A DNA stretch of 64,000 nt from assembly GCA_000403215.2 (NCBI GenBank), contig KE159560.1, forward strand, positions 353,269 to 417,268, written 5' to 3'. Position 1 is the stretch's first letter; every line of letters begins with the position of its first letter. This document shows, piece after piece, positions 44,435 to 52,979 of this stretch. The translations under genes and the position numbers were made by a program. This stretch comes from Lachnospiraceae bacterium A4. GTDB lineage: Bacteria; Bacillota; Clostridia; Lachnospirales; Lachnospiraceae. The notes beneath the pieces are model-generated. The model made no database searches. It was not told the origin of the DNA and saw nothing but the letters and a program-made list of their open reading frames with translations.

Positions 44435-44584
44435 TTACTTTTTATATCGGCAGAATTTAGGCGCAGTCAGCCGCGAGGGAACGAAATCTTTTCCTTTTCT
44501 ATAAAAATCCAAAAACAGGTCTAAAGCTTTTCGCCATTCATCCGATATAGGGGCGGCACAAACGCAAACCGCCGTGTAAGCATA
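44435..44584 (-). other. possible coding relic
   Basis: A minus-strand open stretch without a start encodes ISDEWRKALDLFLDFYRKGK, then DFVPSRLTAPKFCRYKK before TAA. The composition looks protein-like, but no family was recognised. Confidence 0.3.
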
Positions 44585-44776
44585 TTACCTGATTCCCCCG
44601 CTTTCCAACAGGCAGACCGCCGCATATGGCGGTCTGCCATAGTACGGCGATTAGCTTTTGTGTATTTCTTCATTTTTTATCTAAACGTGTGCATAACCTC
44701 ATCACACTCACTTTGCGTTTCCTCCCAATGCTCCGATATAATCAAGAAAACAACAGTAGCGTCATTGCTGAAATCC
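44585..44776. other. intergenic region with a strong hairpin
   Basis: A perfect stem GGCAGACCGCC/GGCGGTCTGCC (44611-44638) with a 6-nt loop. A related GCAGACCGCC lies at 38477-38486 in the other regulator's upstream region. No T run follows, so it is not a simple terminator. Confidence 0.45.
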
Positions 44777-45472
44777 TTATTTTATCTCGGCTTTTCTGAA
44801 AACTAAGTGTGTTGCTGTCAGTGAAATAACGATCACCGTTGCTGCAAACACCGCCGATAATGCAAGTGTTCTGTTATCGCTCGTTTGTGCAAGACTGAAA
44901 CAGGTCAGCCGGAAAACGCTCTCACTGATGAAGTTTCTAAGGATATTGCAGGACACAAAGCTGAACACAACCGTTACAGCTATTCCCGATGTAACCTTTT
45001 TGAGGGCAAAGACAATAAACATAACAATGCAGATGTTGGCACATATCTGCAATATAACAACCAGCAGCCAAACGAAATCCGTTACAGAAAATATACTGGT
45101 GTCAAACCTGTACTTAACAGCAAATCCGATAACTGTTGCAAAAACATAGGTTAAATGAAGCAGCACTGCCATGATAACGGTAGTAACAGTTCTTGCAATA
45201 AATACTGAAAAACGGCTGTACCCTGCCTTTATCTCATTATGTATCGTTCGGTTCAGAAAATCATTTCCAGCAAACCAAGCTGCAACAAGTGAAATGATAA
45301 ACATAAACGATGTATCGCAAATCGAAAGAGAAAACACCGTTGCTGTATCAAGATTTTCCGGGAGTTTAAGAAGTCCAAGGAAAAATCCTGCTGCTGCAAG
45401 AACAACCGCCGCAAGATACATGATAATAAATCTTTTCGCTTTATATTTTTCAATGATTAGCTGATTATACAT
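44777..45472 (-). CDS. ABC transporter permease (ABC-2 type)
   Basis: 231 residues with about six hydrophobic segments. The N-terminal MYNQLIIEKYKAKRFIIM and the TIHNEIKAGYSRFSVFIAR loop are typical of BcrB/ABC-2 permeases linked to lantibiotic or bacitracin resistance ATPases. The start at 45472 has GGAGGTGA upstream and overlaps the ATPase by 8 nt. Confidence 0.85.
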   Translation of the reverse strand: MYNQLIIEKYKAKRFIIMYLAAVVLAAAGFFLGLLKLPENLDTATVFSLSICDTSFMFIISLVAAWFAGNDFLNRTIHNEIKAGYSRFSVFIARTVTTVIMAVLLHLTYVFATVIGFAVKYRFDTSIFSVTDFVWLLVVILQICANICIVMFIVFALKKVTSGIAVTVVFSFVSCNILRNFISESVFRLTCFSLAQTSDNRTLALSAVFAATVIVISLTATHLVFRKAEIK

Positions 45473-46205
45473 TGCTGTCACCTCCCGTAACGCTAAGGAA
45501 GTATTCTTCAAGGCTTTGCCCCGTAACGGAAAGCTTTTCGTCAAGTTCATCATGGGTGATCGACTTAATTATCCTCCCCTTATGGATAATATAATAATCA
45601 GTGGCAAGCAGATAAAGTTCGTTAAGGATATGACTTGACAGGAACAGTGTCACGTCATTTTCCTCATTCAGCTTTTTGAGCAAGCTGCGCAGTTCGGATA
45701 TGTTTTTAGGATCAAGACCGTTTATCGGCTCGTCAAGTATAAGCAGCCTCGGCTTACCGACAAGAGCCATTGCTATGCTAAGTCTTTGCTTCATGCCCAT
45801 AGAGAATTTTCCTGCTTTCTTATCCTTAACCTCGGTCAGCCCCACCATTCCAAGCAGCTTATCACATATTGCCTTGTCGGGATTACCGATAAGGATACGC
45901 TGCAATTCAAGATTACGGTAAGCAGAGTATTCCGGATAAAGGGCAGGAGCTTCAATGGTACTGCCGATATGTCGGCGCATTTTCAGAATATCACACGGTT
46001 TATTCTTCCCGAACAGCGAAAAATCACCGTTTGTCGGATAAAGCAGCCCTGTCAGCACTTTCATCAGTGTGGTCTTACCTGCGCCGTTCTCACCGATAAA
46101 GCCGTATATATGCTTACTTTTGAGACTAATGCTTACATCATCCAGGGCAAGGAAATTACCGTATTTCACGGATATTCCGTGTGTTTGCAGGATAATGTTT
46201 TCCAT
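45465..46205 (-). CDS. ABC transporter ATP-binding protein (BcrA-like)
   Basis: 246 residues. Walker A GENGAGKTT, signature FSMGMKQR, Walker B LLILDEPINGLDP, and the H-loop LSSHI. The short C-terminal tail is typical of BcrA/immunity-type ATPases. Co-translated with the permease. Confidence 0.92.
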   Translation of the reverse strand: MENIILQTHGISVKYGNFLALDDVSISLKSKHIYGFIGENGAGKTTLMKVLTGLLYPTNGDFSLFGKNKPCDILKMRRHIGSTIEAPALYPEYSAYRNLELQRILIGNPDKAICDKLLGMVGLTEVKDKKAGKFSMGMKQRLSIAMALVGKPRLLILDEPINGLDPKNISELRSLLKKLNEENDVTLFLSSHILNELYLLATDYYIIHKGRIIKSITHDELDEKLSVTGQSLEEYFLSVTGGDSNV

Positions 46206-46223
46206 TTCGCAGCCCTCCTTTCA

Positions 46224-46445
46224 TTATCCAAATGTGCGCTTGATTTCGTCACGTTCTCTTTGTGCTTCCACCCAATTTTCCACATATCCGCAATCACAGC
46301 AGACATAGCGTATAACCGGGATTTTTTTCATCAATGTAAAGGTCGAAGTATAAATATTGTTCCCGCTGGCATGACGGTTTTGGTTATCGGGAACACGAAC
46401 AATATTTTGTGAGTTACATTTAGGACAGCGTTTTGTATTTTTCAT
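46224..46445 (-). CDS. zinc-ribbon protein of the ABC operon
   Basis: 73 residues. CPKCNSQNIV at the N-terminus and VCCDCGYVENW after about 40 residues form one zinc ribbon. It lies between the two transporter modules in the same direction. The role is unknown; similar small ribbons accompany transporter genes in Clostridia. Confidence 0.65.
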   Translation of the reverse strand: MKNTKRCPKCNSQNIVRVPDNQNRHASGNNIYTSTFTLMKKIPVIRYVCCDCGYVENWVEAQRERDEIKRTFG

Positions 46446-46449
46446 GGTA

Positions 46450-47682
46450 TTATATCCTCCTTACGACAAGTGATAAGCTTAAAACTTCAGCTATGATAAT
46501 GCAGAGCAAAACCCATATATTTATAGAACACATACCGATAAGCCCTGCAACCAAAAACATAATCAACGGTACAACATATTTTCGCGGGTGGTGCCATAAA
46601 TCATTTTCAATCTTCCAGTTACGGACGGGACAAAACCACTCCAACAGGACAGACAAAACAGCACTTTGCAGCGCGATTATAAGCGCAGTAATGATTTCTG
46701 TACTATTTACGCCGCCTTTGCCTATCTGCCAGCTAATCAGATACACACTGTTTACCGCCATATTGACAGAAAAGATAAAAAAGCAATAATTCGTGCAAAA
46801 GCGTTTTGCCTGTCTCGGTAGTGTTCGGACTGCCTGCTCTAAACCGGGGTCACAGGAAAGCAATATACAGATTGGGGTATTCAGGCATAGAACGGCAAAC
46901 CCCAGCAGCATAACATTTACTCCCTCAAATTGCCCTAATAGGAATGGCATGACACCAGCGATCACACACAATCCGGCAGTATTCAAAAGATAGTTTTTGT
47001 TTGTTATTAGATAGCGCAGCAAATATAAAAATATGCTTCCTGTCCCTTTTGTGTGTTTGATTAGAAGTTTTGCTGATACCGGATGATAGAAAATATAAGG
47101 GTCTACTTTCATTAACCTTACAAATGAAATGAGCATACTTATAAAAGCAATGAAACAAATAATCACTGTTTCCCGCACAAGGAATATTGGCGCGAAAATT
47201 GCTCCACCCCATAAAATGAAAACAGGCAGAAACTTTTTTCTATGAAACAAAGTTTCATTTTTCATGGTATACCATGCAGCAGCCGAAAAACAGCTATTAC
47301 AGGCACAGAGCAAAGACGCGGCAATTTGCGGCACACTCCATTCATGTACGGCAAAGAACAAAGCCAGCACAAGGAATGTTTTAGTAATCAACGTATAGCT
47401 TGTAAATGCCAGCACAAGAGAAAATGTCATTTCCCGGTTCCGAAATGGCAGCATAAACAGCCCGGCCATACGGTCTGCATTTCCCGAAAAATTAAGAGTC
47501 TGCCACATGATACCCATTGAAAAAGCCGTAGCTGTCAATAAGAGAATAGACGGTGCAATCTCTATTTCAATTCCTGCGGTATGGATAGCAAGAAACAGGA
47601 TAATGCAAGCAATAAGGCTTTTTACAGCACGTTCATACTTTGCGCCGAAAAGCTGTTCCCCGAGGTTTTGAAAAATAATCAT
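46450..47682 (-). CDS. large multi-span membrane protein, ABC permease-like
   Basis: 410 residues with about ten hydrophobic segments and few long loops. The start at 47682 has GGGAGG upstream and overlaps the ATPase stop by 4 nt (ATGA), so it is presumably the membrane partner of that ATPase. No exact family was recognised. Confidence 0.75.
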   Translation of the reverse strand: MIIFQNLGEQLFGAKYERAVKSLIACIILFLAIHTAGIEIEIAPSILLLTATAFSMGIMWQTLNFSGNADRMAGLFMLPFRNREMTFSLVLAFTSYTLITKTFLVLALFFAVHEWSVPQIAASLLCACNSCFSAAAWYTMKNETLFHRKKFLPVFILWGGAIFAPIFLVRETVIICFIAFISMLISFVRLMKVDPYIFYHPVSAKLLIKHTKGTGSIFLYLLRYLITNKNYLLNTAGLCVIAGVMPFLLGQFEGVNVMLLGFAVLCLNTPICILLSCDPGLEQAVRTLPRQAKRFCTNYCFFIFSVNMAVNSVYLISWQIGKGGVNSTEIITALIIALQSAVLSVLLEWFCPVRNWKIENDLWHHPRKYVVPLIMFLVAGLIGMCSINIWVLLCIIIAEVLSLSLVVRRI

Positions 47683-48392
47683 TCTTTTAATACCTCCCGT
47701 ATTTTCTCTGCTTTGATTTCCTGCCCGGCAAAACACTTTTTTATCTGCCCTTGTTCTAATACTGCTACCCGGTCGGACGTAAGGCAGATACTTTCAAGAA
47801 TATGGGACGAAAAAAGGATTGTTCCGTATTGCCGATAGCTGCTGATCTGCTGGTACAGGTATTCGGTACTCTGAAAATCAAGCCCGTTCACAGGCTCGTC
47901 CAGTATGAGCAGTTTGGGCTTCAAAGCAAAAGCTGTAATTAAATAAGCCTTTTTCAGATTGCCCGTTGACAGTTCTTTCAGCAAAACATCAGTATATTCT
48001 TCAAAGTGAAAACCGTGTATCAGTTCATCGATATCAGATAACTTCCTGCCGTAAGACGCTGCCACATAGGAAGCATACTCGCGGAACGTAAAAAACTGAA
48101 ATGAATGATCTTCGGCAAAAACAACATACCGTTCTTTCTTAAATTTCCGGTCACGGAATAGAAGTGGTTTTCCCTGCCACCAGGCAGCTTTCACTTGAAA
48201 AGTGTTAAGCAGCCCGGAAAGCGTTTTGATAAAAGTGGTCTTGCCCGCCCCGTTCAATCCAATCAGCCCGACAGCCTCATTGTTTCCCAGCTCCACGGAA
48301 AAGTGTTCAAGAACAGGCTTGCCCTTAGTGTACCAGACATTTAAATCTTTCAGAACAAGAAGTTCCCCGTTACCCATTGTGTTATTGGTCAT
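47679..48392 (-). CDS. ABC transporter ATP-binding protein
   Basis: 237 residues. Walker A GLNGAGKTT, signature LSTGNLKKA (a departure from LSGGQ), Walker B LLILDEPVNGLD, H-loop SSHI. The ATG at 48392 follows AAGGAGAAGGA and overlaps the preceding gene by 11 nt. Confidence 0.9.
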   Translation of the reverse strand: MTNNTMGNGELLVLKDLNVWYTKGKPVLEHFSVELGNNEAVGLIGLNGAGKTTFIKTLSGLLNTFQVKAAWWQGKPLLFRDRKFKKERYVVFAEDHSFQFFTFREYASYVAASYGRKLSDIDELIHGFHFEEYTDVLLKELSTGNLKKAYLITAFALKPKLLILDEPVNGLDFQSTEYLYQQISSYRQYGTILFSSHILESICLTSDRVAVLEQGQIKKCFAGQEIKAEKIREVLKE

Positions 48393-48558
48393 TATCTTTG
48401 TCCTTCTCCTTTTTCCTGATTGAATAGGCAGACCACAGGAATACAATGCCAAGCACCGCATACAGGGCGGCAAAGGAAATATTGGCTTTCACAACACTGA
48501 CAACTGCCGCAGCCAGCCAGACAATGCCAAAAGTCAGCCGAAAATAAAAGTGTCTCAT
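48382..48558 (-). CDS. small membrane protein heading the ABC operon
   Basis: 58 residues, MRHFYFRLTFGIVWLAAAVV and a second hydrophobic stretch, then a KEKDKDNDQ tail. The start at 48558 has GGAGG upstream. It is the first gene after the predicted LytTR-controlled promoter. The function is unknown. Confidence 0.65.
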   Translation of the reverse strand: MRHFYFRLTFGIVWLAAAVVSVVKANISFAALYAVLGIVFLWSAYSIRKKEKDKDNDQ

Positions 48559-48605
48559 AAACTTTCCTCCATTCAGATTGGTATATAAGTAACTGTTATG
48601 GACAT

Positions 48606-48666
48606 AGCATACCATAAAACCCATTTCCGTGCCGTTTTGTCCATGAATGGTAGGTTTTTGTCCATG
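48606..48666 (-). promoter_or_regulatory. candidate LytTR-regulated promoter
   Basis: Two repeats TTTTGTCCATG (48635-48645 and 48656-48666 on the plus strand) lie 21 bp apart, upstream of a possible -10 (TATGCT, 48611-48606). Two-turn-spaced direct repeats fit AgrA/LytTR dimers; the LytTR regulator lies in the adjacent operon. Confidence 0.55.
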
Positions 48667-48702
48667 AAAAAACAGACCGTTCAAACGTGCGGCCTGTTTT
48701 TA
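48667..48702 (-). terminator. terminator after the AgrC-like kinase
   Basis: Minus strand: AAAACAGGCCG, loop, CGGTCTGTTTTTT, just after the kinase stop. It ends the regulator-kinase operon before the ABC operon starts. Confidence 0.7.
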
Positions 48703-48714
48703 CGGAAAATATAT

Positions 48715-49995
48715 TTATTCTGCCCTTACGGGTTCATAGGATAATGTAACGACTGTACAGAACCTGCATCCTCCATACTCGGTTTCCACAATACCGTCAT
48801 AACGCTCTGCGGTGGTGCGGACGCTTTTCAACCCCCAGCCATGCAAGCCTGCATCCTTTTTTGTGGTTTTTAACTCCCCCTCTGTTATGACCGGGACGGC
48901 TTTGCACCCGTTTTCCAATTTGATAATGAGCATTTCATTGATACGGCGGATGGTCAGATTGATAAAACGCAGATTTCCCTCTGTGCCTTCTACGGCTTCA
49001 AGGGCATTATCCAGCAGGTTCCCTAAAATTGCCACCAGGTCAACACTGCGGATATTCGTATGCTGTGGATATTCAATGTTACAGTTCATCTGTATTTCCC
49101 GTGAAGCGGCAAGGGTAATCTTACTGTTAATCAGATAATCCACTGCTTCATCTCCTACCCACACTGGCTGCGTGACTGCTTCAATCGGTGAACGCAGGCT
49201 TTCCAGATAGCTGACTGCCTCCGCCGTCCTGTCCTTTTCCAGATAACGGTACAGCGCTTCGATGTGGTTATGAAAATCATGGAATAACTTTGCATTAGCA
49301 GCATAGGTGTTCCTCAACATCTGGTAATCCCGCATCAGCAATACGTTTTTCTCTTTTTCCAGATGCGCTATCTTTTTTTCCATCTCATACTGGCGGGTGA
49401 GATAAAAAAACAGGACTGCTACAAGGATCAACATAGAAAAAATGATCCATGTTGTCATCTGCTCGTCATCTATGGCTATGATGCTCTGCCCGGATAAAAA
49501 GACCACCCCGAATAAACCTGCGACTGCAACCGCAGATATGGCTCTGTTTATCCCCTCCCCGGCTTTGACGGCAAAAAAAGCAATCGCAAGCATAAGCACC
49601 CGGACAATCCAGACGGCCACCATATACTCAGGCGCATTTCTGTTGAGAAAATTCTCTGATCTAAATACAATCCCCAAGCCGGCAGATATCATAAATTCCC
49701 AAAGTGCTACCGTCATCTCGTAAAAGAACATAAGAAAAAGCGGCATCCGCAGTCCGGCTCTAAACAGATGCCGGAGGATTAACATTATGATGACCATCTC
49801 GGCACCAGCAATAAATATTGGCGGAGCTGGCAGACACGACAGCAAGGTGATAAAAACAGCCGCACAAGCTGAAAGACCCCCCGCTTTCTTCCTGTCACCG
49901 GATAACTTTAGCACCTTCATAACAAGATATAGGCATAGGAATATCCGCAGCCCATTTGTGAAAAGAAATGAAATTATCTGATACCAGCCCGTCAT
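48715..49995 (-). CDS. AgrC-like GHKL sensor histidine kinase
   Basis: 426 residues. About six transmembrane helices are followed by a coiled coil. The phosphoacceptor region is LFHDFHNHIEALYRYLEKD and the GHKL domain has NLLDNALEAVEG and GWGLKSVRTTA. The ATG at 49995 overlaps the regulator stop (ATGA) and has GGGGG upstream. The context with two exporters suggests peptide or antibiotic sensing. Confidence 0.9.
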   Translation of the reverse strand: MTGWYQIISFLFTNGLRIFLCLYLVMKVLKLSGDRKKAGGLSACAAVFITLLSCLPAPPIFIAGAEMVIIMLILRHLFRAGLRMPLFLMFFYEMTVALWEFMISAGLGIVFRSENFLNRNAPEYMVAVWIVRVLMLAIAFFAVKAGEGINRAISAVAVAGLFGVVFLSGQSIIAIDDEQMTTWIIFSMLILVAVLFFYLTRQYEMEKKIAHLEKEKNVLLMRDYQMLRNTYAANAKLFHDFHNHIEALYRYLEKDRTAEAVSYLESLRSPIEAVTQPVWVGDEAVDYLINSKITLAASREIQMNCNIEYPQHTNIRSVDLVAILGNLLDNALEAVEGTEGNLRFINLTIRRINEMLIIKLENGCKAVPVITEGELKTTKKDAGLHGWGLKSVRTTAERYDGIVETEYGGCRFCTVVTLSYEPVRAE

Positions 49996-50714
49996 ATGTG
50001 TGTCCCCCAAAACCTGTTTATCTGCTGCTTGACCGTCTGTAAATGGGAGCGGCTGATCGGCAGTGTCTCACCATTTTTGAGGGATGCCATTCCGTCAGCC
50101 ACTTTCATGATCTGTATAATATTTACGATACATCCCCTGTCAATAAAAATAAACTCCGATGCAGCCAGTTCCTCGTAAACCTGCTGCAGGCTTTTCCTGA
50201 CTTTTGATGCTCCCACATTTGAGTGTATTGCTGAATTTTTACCTCCGTCACGCTGGATATAGAAAATATCCCTGTATGGTATCTTCTCCATCCGTCCTGC
50301 CGTCTGGATAATGTATTCTTTGCCCGCTTCCAGTTCGATCAGTTTTGCCGCATCTGCCACGGCAGTTTTCAGCCTTTTCTCAAGATCATTTTTGGGCACA
50401 TAGCGGAAAATGGAAAGTTCAAACGCATCAATCGCATATTCCATATGCGAGGTTATGAAAATGATCTTAATATTCGGCAGAAACGGCTTTATCTTCCCTG
50501 CAAGCTCCATACCTGTCACATCAGGCATTTCAATATCCAGCAGGAGCAGATCATAAAAGAATCCATCCTCCGTAATGTCAGACAAAAGATTGCTGCTGTA
50601 TGTGTAAGTTGTTATTTCATAACCGATACCGCAGGACTGCAGGCTGTTCTTTATGATTTCCTCATGCAGCGTAACGGCTTCTTTCTCGTCATCACATATG
50701 GCAATCCGTACCAA
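49992..50714 (-). CDS. LytTR family response regulator
   Basis: About 240 residues. Receiver with AICDDEKEA, aspartate in LLLLDIEMPD, and FRYVPKND where the conserved lysine lies; a LytTR domain follows (IFYIQRDGGKN onward). A GTG at 50723 sits inside the GAGGTGA ribosome binding site; the TTG at 50714, 8 nt after it, is preferred. Co-translated with the kinase. Confidence 0.9.
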   Translation of the reverse strand: MVRIAICDDEKEAVTLHEEIIKNSLQSCGIGYEITTYTYSSNLLSDITEDGFFYDLLLLDIEMPDVTGMELAGKIKPFLPNIKIIFITSHMEYAIDAFELSIFRYVPKNDLEKRLKTAVADAAKLIELEAGKEYIIQTAGRMEKIPYRDIFYIQRDGGKNSAIHSNVGASKVRKSLQQVYEELAASEFIFIDRGCIVNIIQIMKVADGMASLKNGETLPISRSHLQTVKQQINRFWGTHI

Positions 50715-50756
50715 TACTGTCACCTCATTTCTTTTATGCCCCTCTATTATTTATAA

Positions 50757-51101
50757 TTTTCCAGAACAAAATACTCCCATCTCCTATTAGGCTCTATTAT
50801 ATTGTCATTTATCCATTCCGAGTTTCGGTGATAATAATCGACTTTTGCCTACGAGTATATATTATCAGGCAAAAGAACACACAAACAAAAGTTCGTACCA
50901 TCGTTAATGTAAAAACGCCCCTAAAAGCACACGGAAATAATGTAACTCTGAAAGCTATGTAGTGCCAAAAGTGCCGTGTTTACGCAAGATCAGCTCTGTT
51001 TTTTCTTGCCAATGCTGCCACTTCTTTTTTTCCTTGTCATTCAATTGATAATTATTCCATCTGACTCTTTGTATATGTATAAATCCGTTTCACCTAATTT
51101 T
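50757..51101. repeat. gene-free region: iteron-like units plus duplicated segment
   Basis: 50818-50880 has three units (GTTTCGGTGATAATA, TTTTGCCTACGAGTAT, ATATTATCAGGCAAAA). From there to 50985 it repeats 41743-41893 at roughly 85-90% identity. The rest has no feature. Confidence 0.65.
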
Positions 51102-51440
51102 TTAATTGCCCTGCCCATTGTAAGAAGTATGATTTCTATTTCCGCTCATATGTCGAACTTCCAGATATCGCTCTCTTAAATCACACTCCATTAGATCAAG
51201 ATAATCATATTGTAAAAATGTCTCTACTAAGGAATTGTTCCTAACTCTGGATTCCGCAAATTCTTCACTATCAGCACAATCTTCCCACCACCCTAATATT
51301 GCATATAACAAATATTCGTATTTAGGCTTTATATAATCTCTGATATTTGCAGAACATATTAATTCATTTAACTCATACACAGTTATTTGCATTCCAAGAT
51401 CCGTCAGCCTGCTATAATCTACTAAATCTACTTGAATCAC
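51102..51440 (-). CDS. hypothetical protein next to Fic
   Basis: 112 residues, acidic, helical (YELNELICSANIRDYI, YLLYAILGWWEDCADSEEFA). GTG start with GGGAA upstream. It starts 27 nt after the Fic gene stop and is probably co-transcribed. Not recognised; a partner or inhibitor of Fic is possible but unsupported by any motif. Confidence 0.5.
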   Translation of the reverse strand: MIQVDLVDYSRLTDLGMQITVYELNELICSANIRDYIKPKYEYLLYAILGWWEDCADSEEFAESRVRNNSLVETFLQYDYLDLMECDLRERYLEVRHMSGNRNHTSYNGQGN

Positions 51441-51467
51441 TCTGCATATTCCCTTTCCAAATTTAAC

Positions 51468-52529
51468 TTACTGTCTGTCAGCCTTTACATAATAGGTGCT
51501 TCTTCCACTCCCATACCGAATAATACTTCCTTCACCCACCAGTTTCTTTAATGCCGCCAGAGCTGATGATCTCCCTATGCTTGGACAGTGTGCAACAACT
51601 TCTGCACCTGTAAATTTCCCGATTTTTTCTTCTGTATATTTTTTTACAATATCATAAGCATTACTGGTATCTCCATTTCCCGCTATGATTCCTACACGTT
51701 CCTCAAATCTGGTGTAACAAGCCAAAATGACAGTTAGCATATAACGTATAAATGGTATCGGATCGTTTTTTTCCTCATGCCACCCTATATCTGAACTTTC
51801 AAGGACATCATAATACCTGTCTTTTGTTTTCTCAATTTGCCTCTCAATACTTATATATTTACCAACACTATACCCATTCTTATATAAAAGAAGCAAAGTA
51901 AGCAATCGACTCATCCTTCCATTTCCATCATTAAAAGGGTGAATGCACAAAAAATCACATATAAAAACAGGAATCAATATAAGAGAGTCCACCTTCTCAC
52001 TCGCAATTGCCTGCTCATAAGCCGTACATAACCGTTCCACTGCATCCGGTGTATCATACGGAGCAATCGGAGTAAACCTTGTGACTACTGTTCCATCCGG
52101 CTTTGTTTCATTAATATAGTTCTGTACGCTCTTAAAACTCCCGCCGTAAGAAAATCCCGCCCTCTTCAAAAGGTCTCTGTGTAACTGTAGTATATATGAT
52201 GGTCTGATCGGAATGTACTCATTGCTTTCGTGAATTGTGTTAAGTACATCTCTGTATCCCATAATCTCATCTTCTTCCCTGTTCCGGGGTGTTGTCTTTT
52301 CTTCAAACAACTGCTTCATCCGGGTACTTGTCGTAACAATCCCTTCTATTTTATTGGATGCCTCTGTGCTCTGAATTTTTGCAATCTCAACCAGACGTTC
52401 AAGCTCAACTGGCTTCTGCCTGATATATAAATCCTGACGCCCCTTATATTCATGTATCTTTGCGACAAGATTAAGTATATCCATATCCCACGTTTGGTCT
52501 GCAAGGCGAATATAATCAAATGTTCTCAT
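51468..52529 (-). CDS. Fic family protein (AMP-transferase type)
   Basis: 353 residues. The N-terminal inhibitory helix has STEASNKIEG; the Fic core has the active-site loop HPFNDGNGRM near residue 195; a C-terminal winged helix (GRSSALAALKKLV) follows. The complete HxFx(D/E)GNGR motif predicts nucleotide transfer to target hydroxyl groups. The inhibitory glutamate within the same chain suggests self-restraint. The ATG lies at 52529. Confidence 0.9.
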   Translation of the reverse strand: MRTFDYIRLADQTWDMDILNLVAKIHEYKGRQDLYIRQKPVELERLVEIAKIQSTEASNKIEGIVTTSTRMKQLFEEKTTPRNREEDEIMGYRDVLNTIHESNEYIPIRPSYILQLHRDLLKRAGFSYGGSFKSVQNYINETKPDGTVVTRFTPIAPYDTPDAVERLCTAYEQAIASEKVDSLILIPVFICDFLCIHPFNDGNGRMSRLLTLLLLYKNGYSVGKYISIERQIEKTKDRYYDVLESSDIGWHEEKNDPIPFIRYMLTVILACYTRFEERVGIIAGNGDTSNAYDIVKKYTEEKIGKFTGAEVVAHCPSIGRSSALAALKKLVGEGSIIRYGSGRSTYYVKADRQ

Positions 52530-52618
52530 GCTATCTCTCTTCGTCCAATGTCATTCTTTTTCATCCAATTATAAGCCTTTTTGGATGAAAAATCAATTTG
52601 TTGGACGAAAAAATTGCA

Positions 52619-52690
52619 AATTCTTTAAACAAACAGGCGAAACTGCAAACTATCGCGAAAACTCCGAGCCATTTCCGTGTTTGTATCATA
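52619..52690. repeat. iteron-like relic
   Basis: AACAGGCGAAACTGCAAACTATCGCGAAAACT and the nearby TTTCCGTGTTTGTATCATAT resemble the arrays at 20707 and 42002. Confidence 0.5.
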
Positions 52691-52868
52691 TCCCCCGTTT
52701 TTTCCTCTCATATATACCAGCTTCTATCCCATCCGGGCCGAAGTGCAGCCTTACCAGTTTTCCGCAGTGCTGGCATTTGATCTCAAGGACCGTCCTCTCC
52801 GTCTCTGTTCCCTCATCGTCCAAAATGCACCGCCTGCATTTGAGGTTGGGGCATCTGATCACTTCCAT
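52686..52868 (-). CDS. small zinc-ribbon protein
   Basis: 60 residues. CPNLKCRRCIL and IKCQHCGKLVRLHF form one zinc ribbon; related to 30688-30852. AAAGGAGG precedes the ATG. Likely mobile-element cargo. Confidence 0.6.
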   Translation of the reverse strand: MEVIRCPNLKCRRCILDDEGTETERTVLEIKCQHCGKLVRLHFGPDGIEAGIYERKKRGI

Positions 52869-52979
52869 CTGCCACCGCCTCCTTTACTCCACTCCGGCCA
52901 GTAACCGGCCTTATTTTCCGCCTCCCCGCACTGATATGTAACAAGGGATCGTCACCAACATTTTTCCTCCACCAAACAT

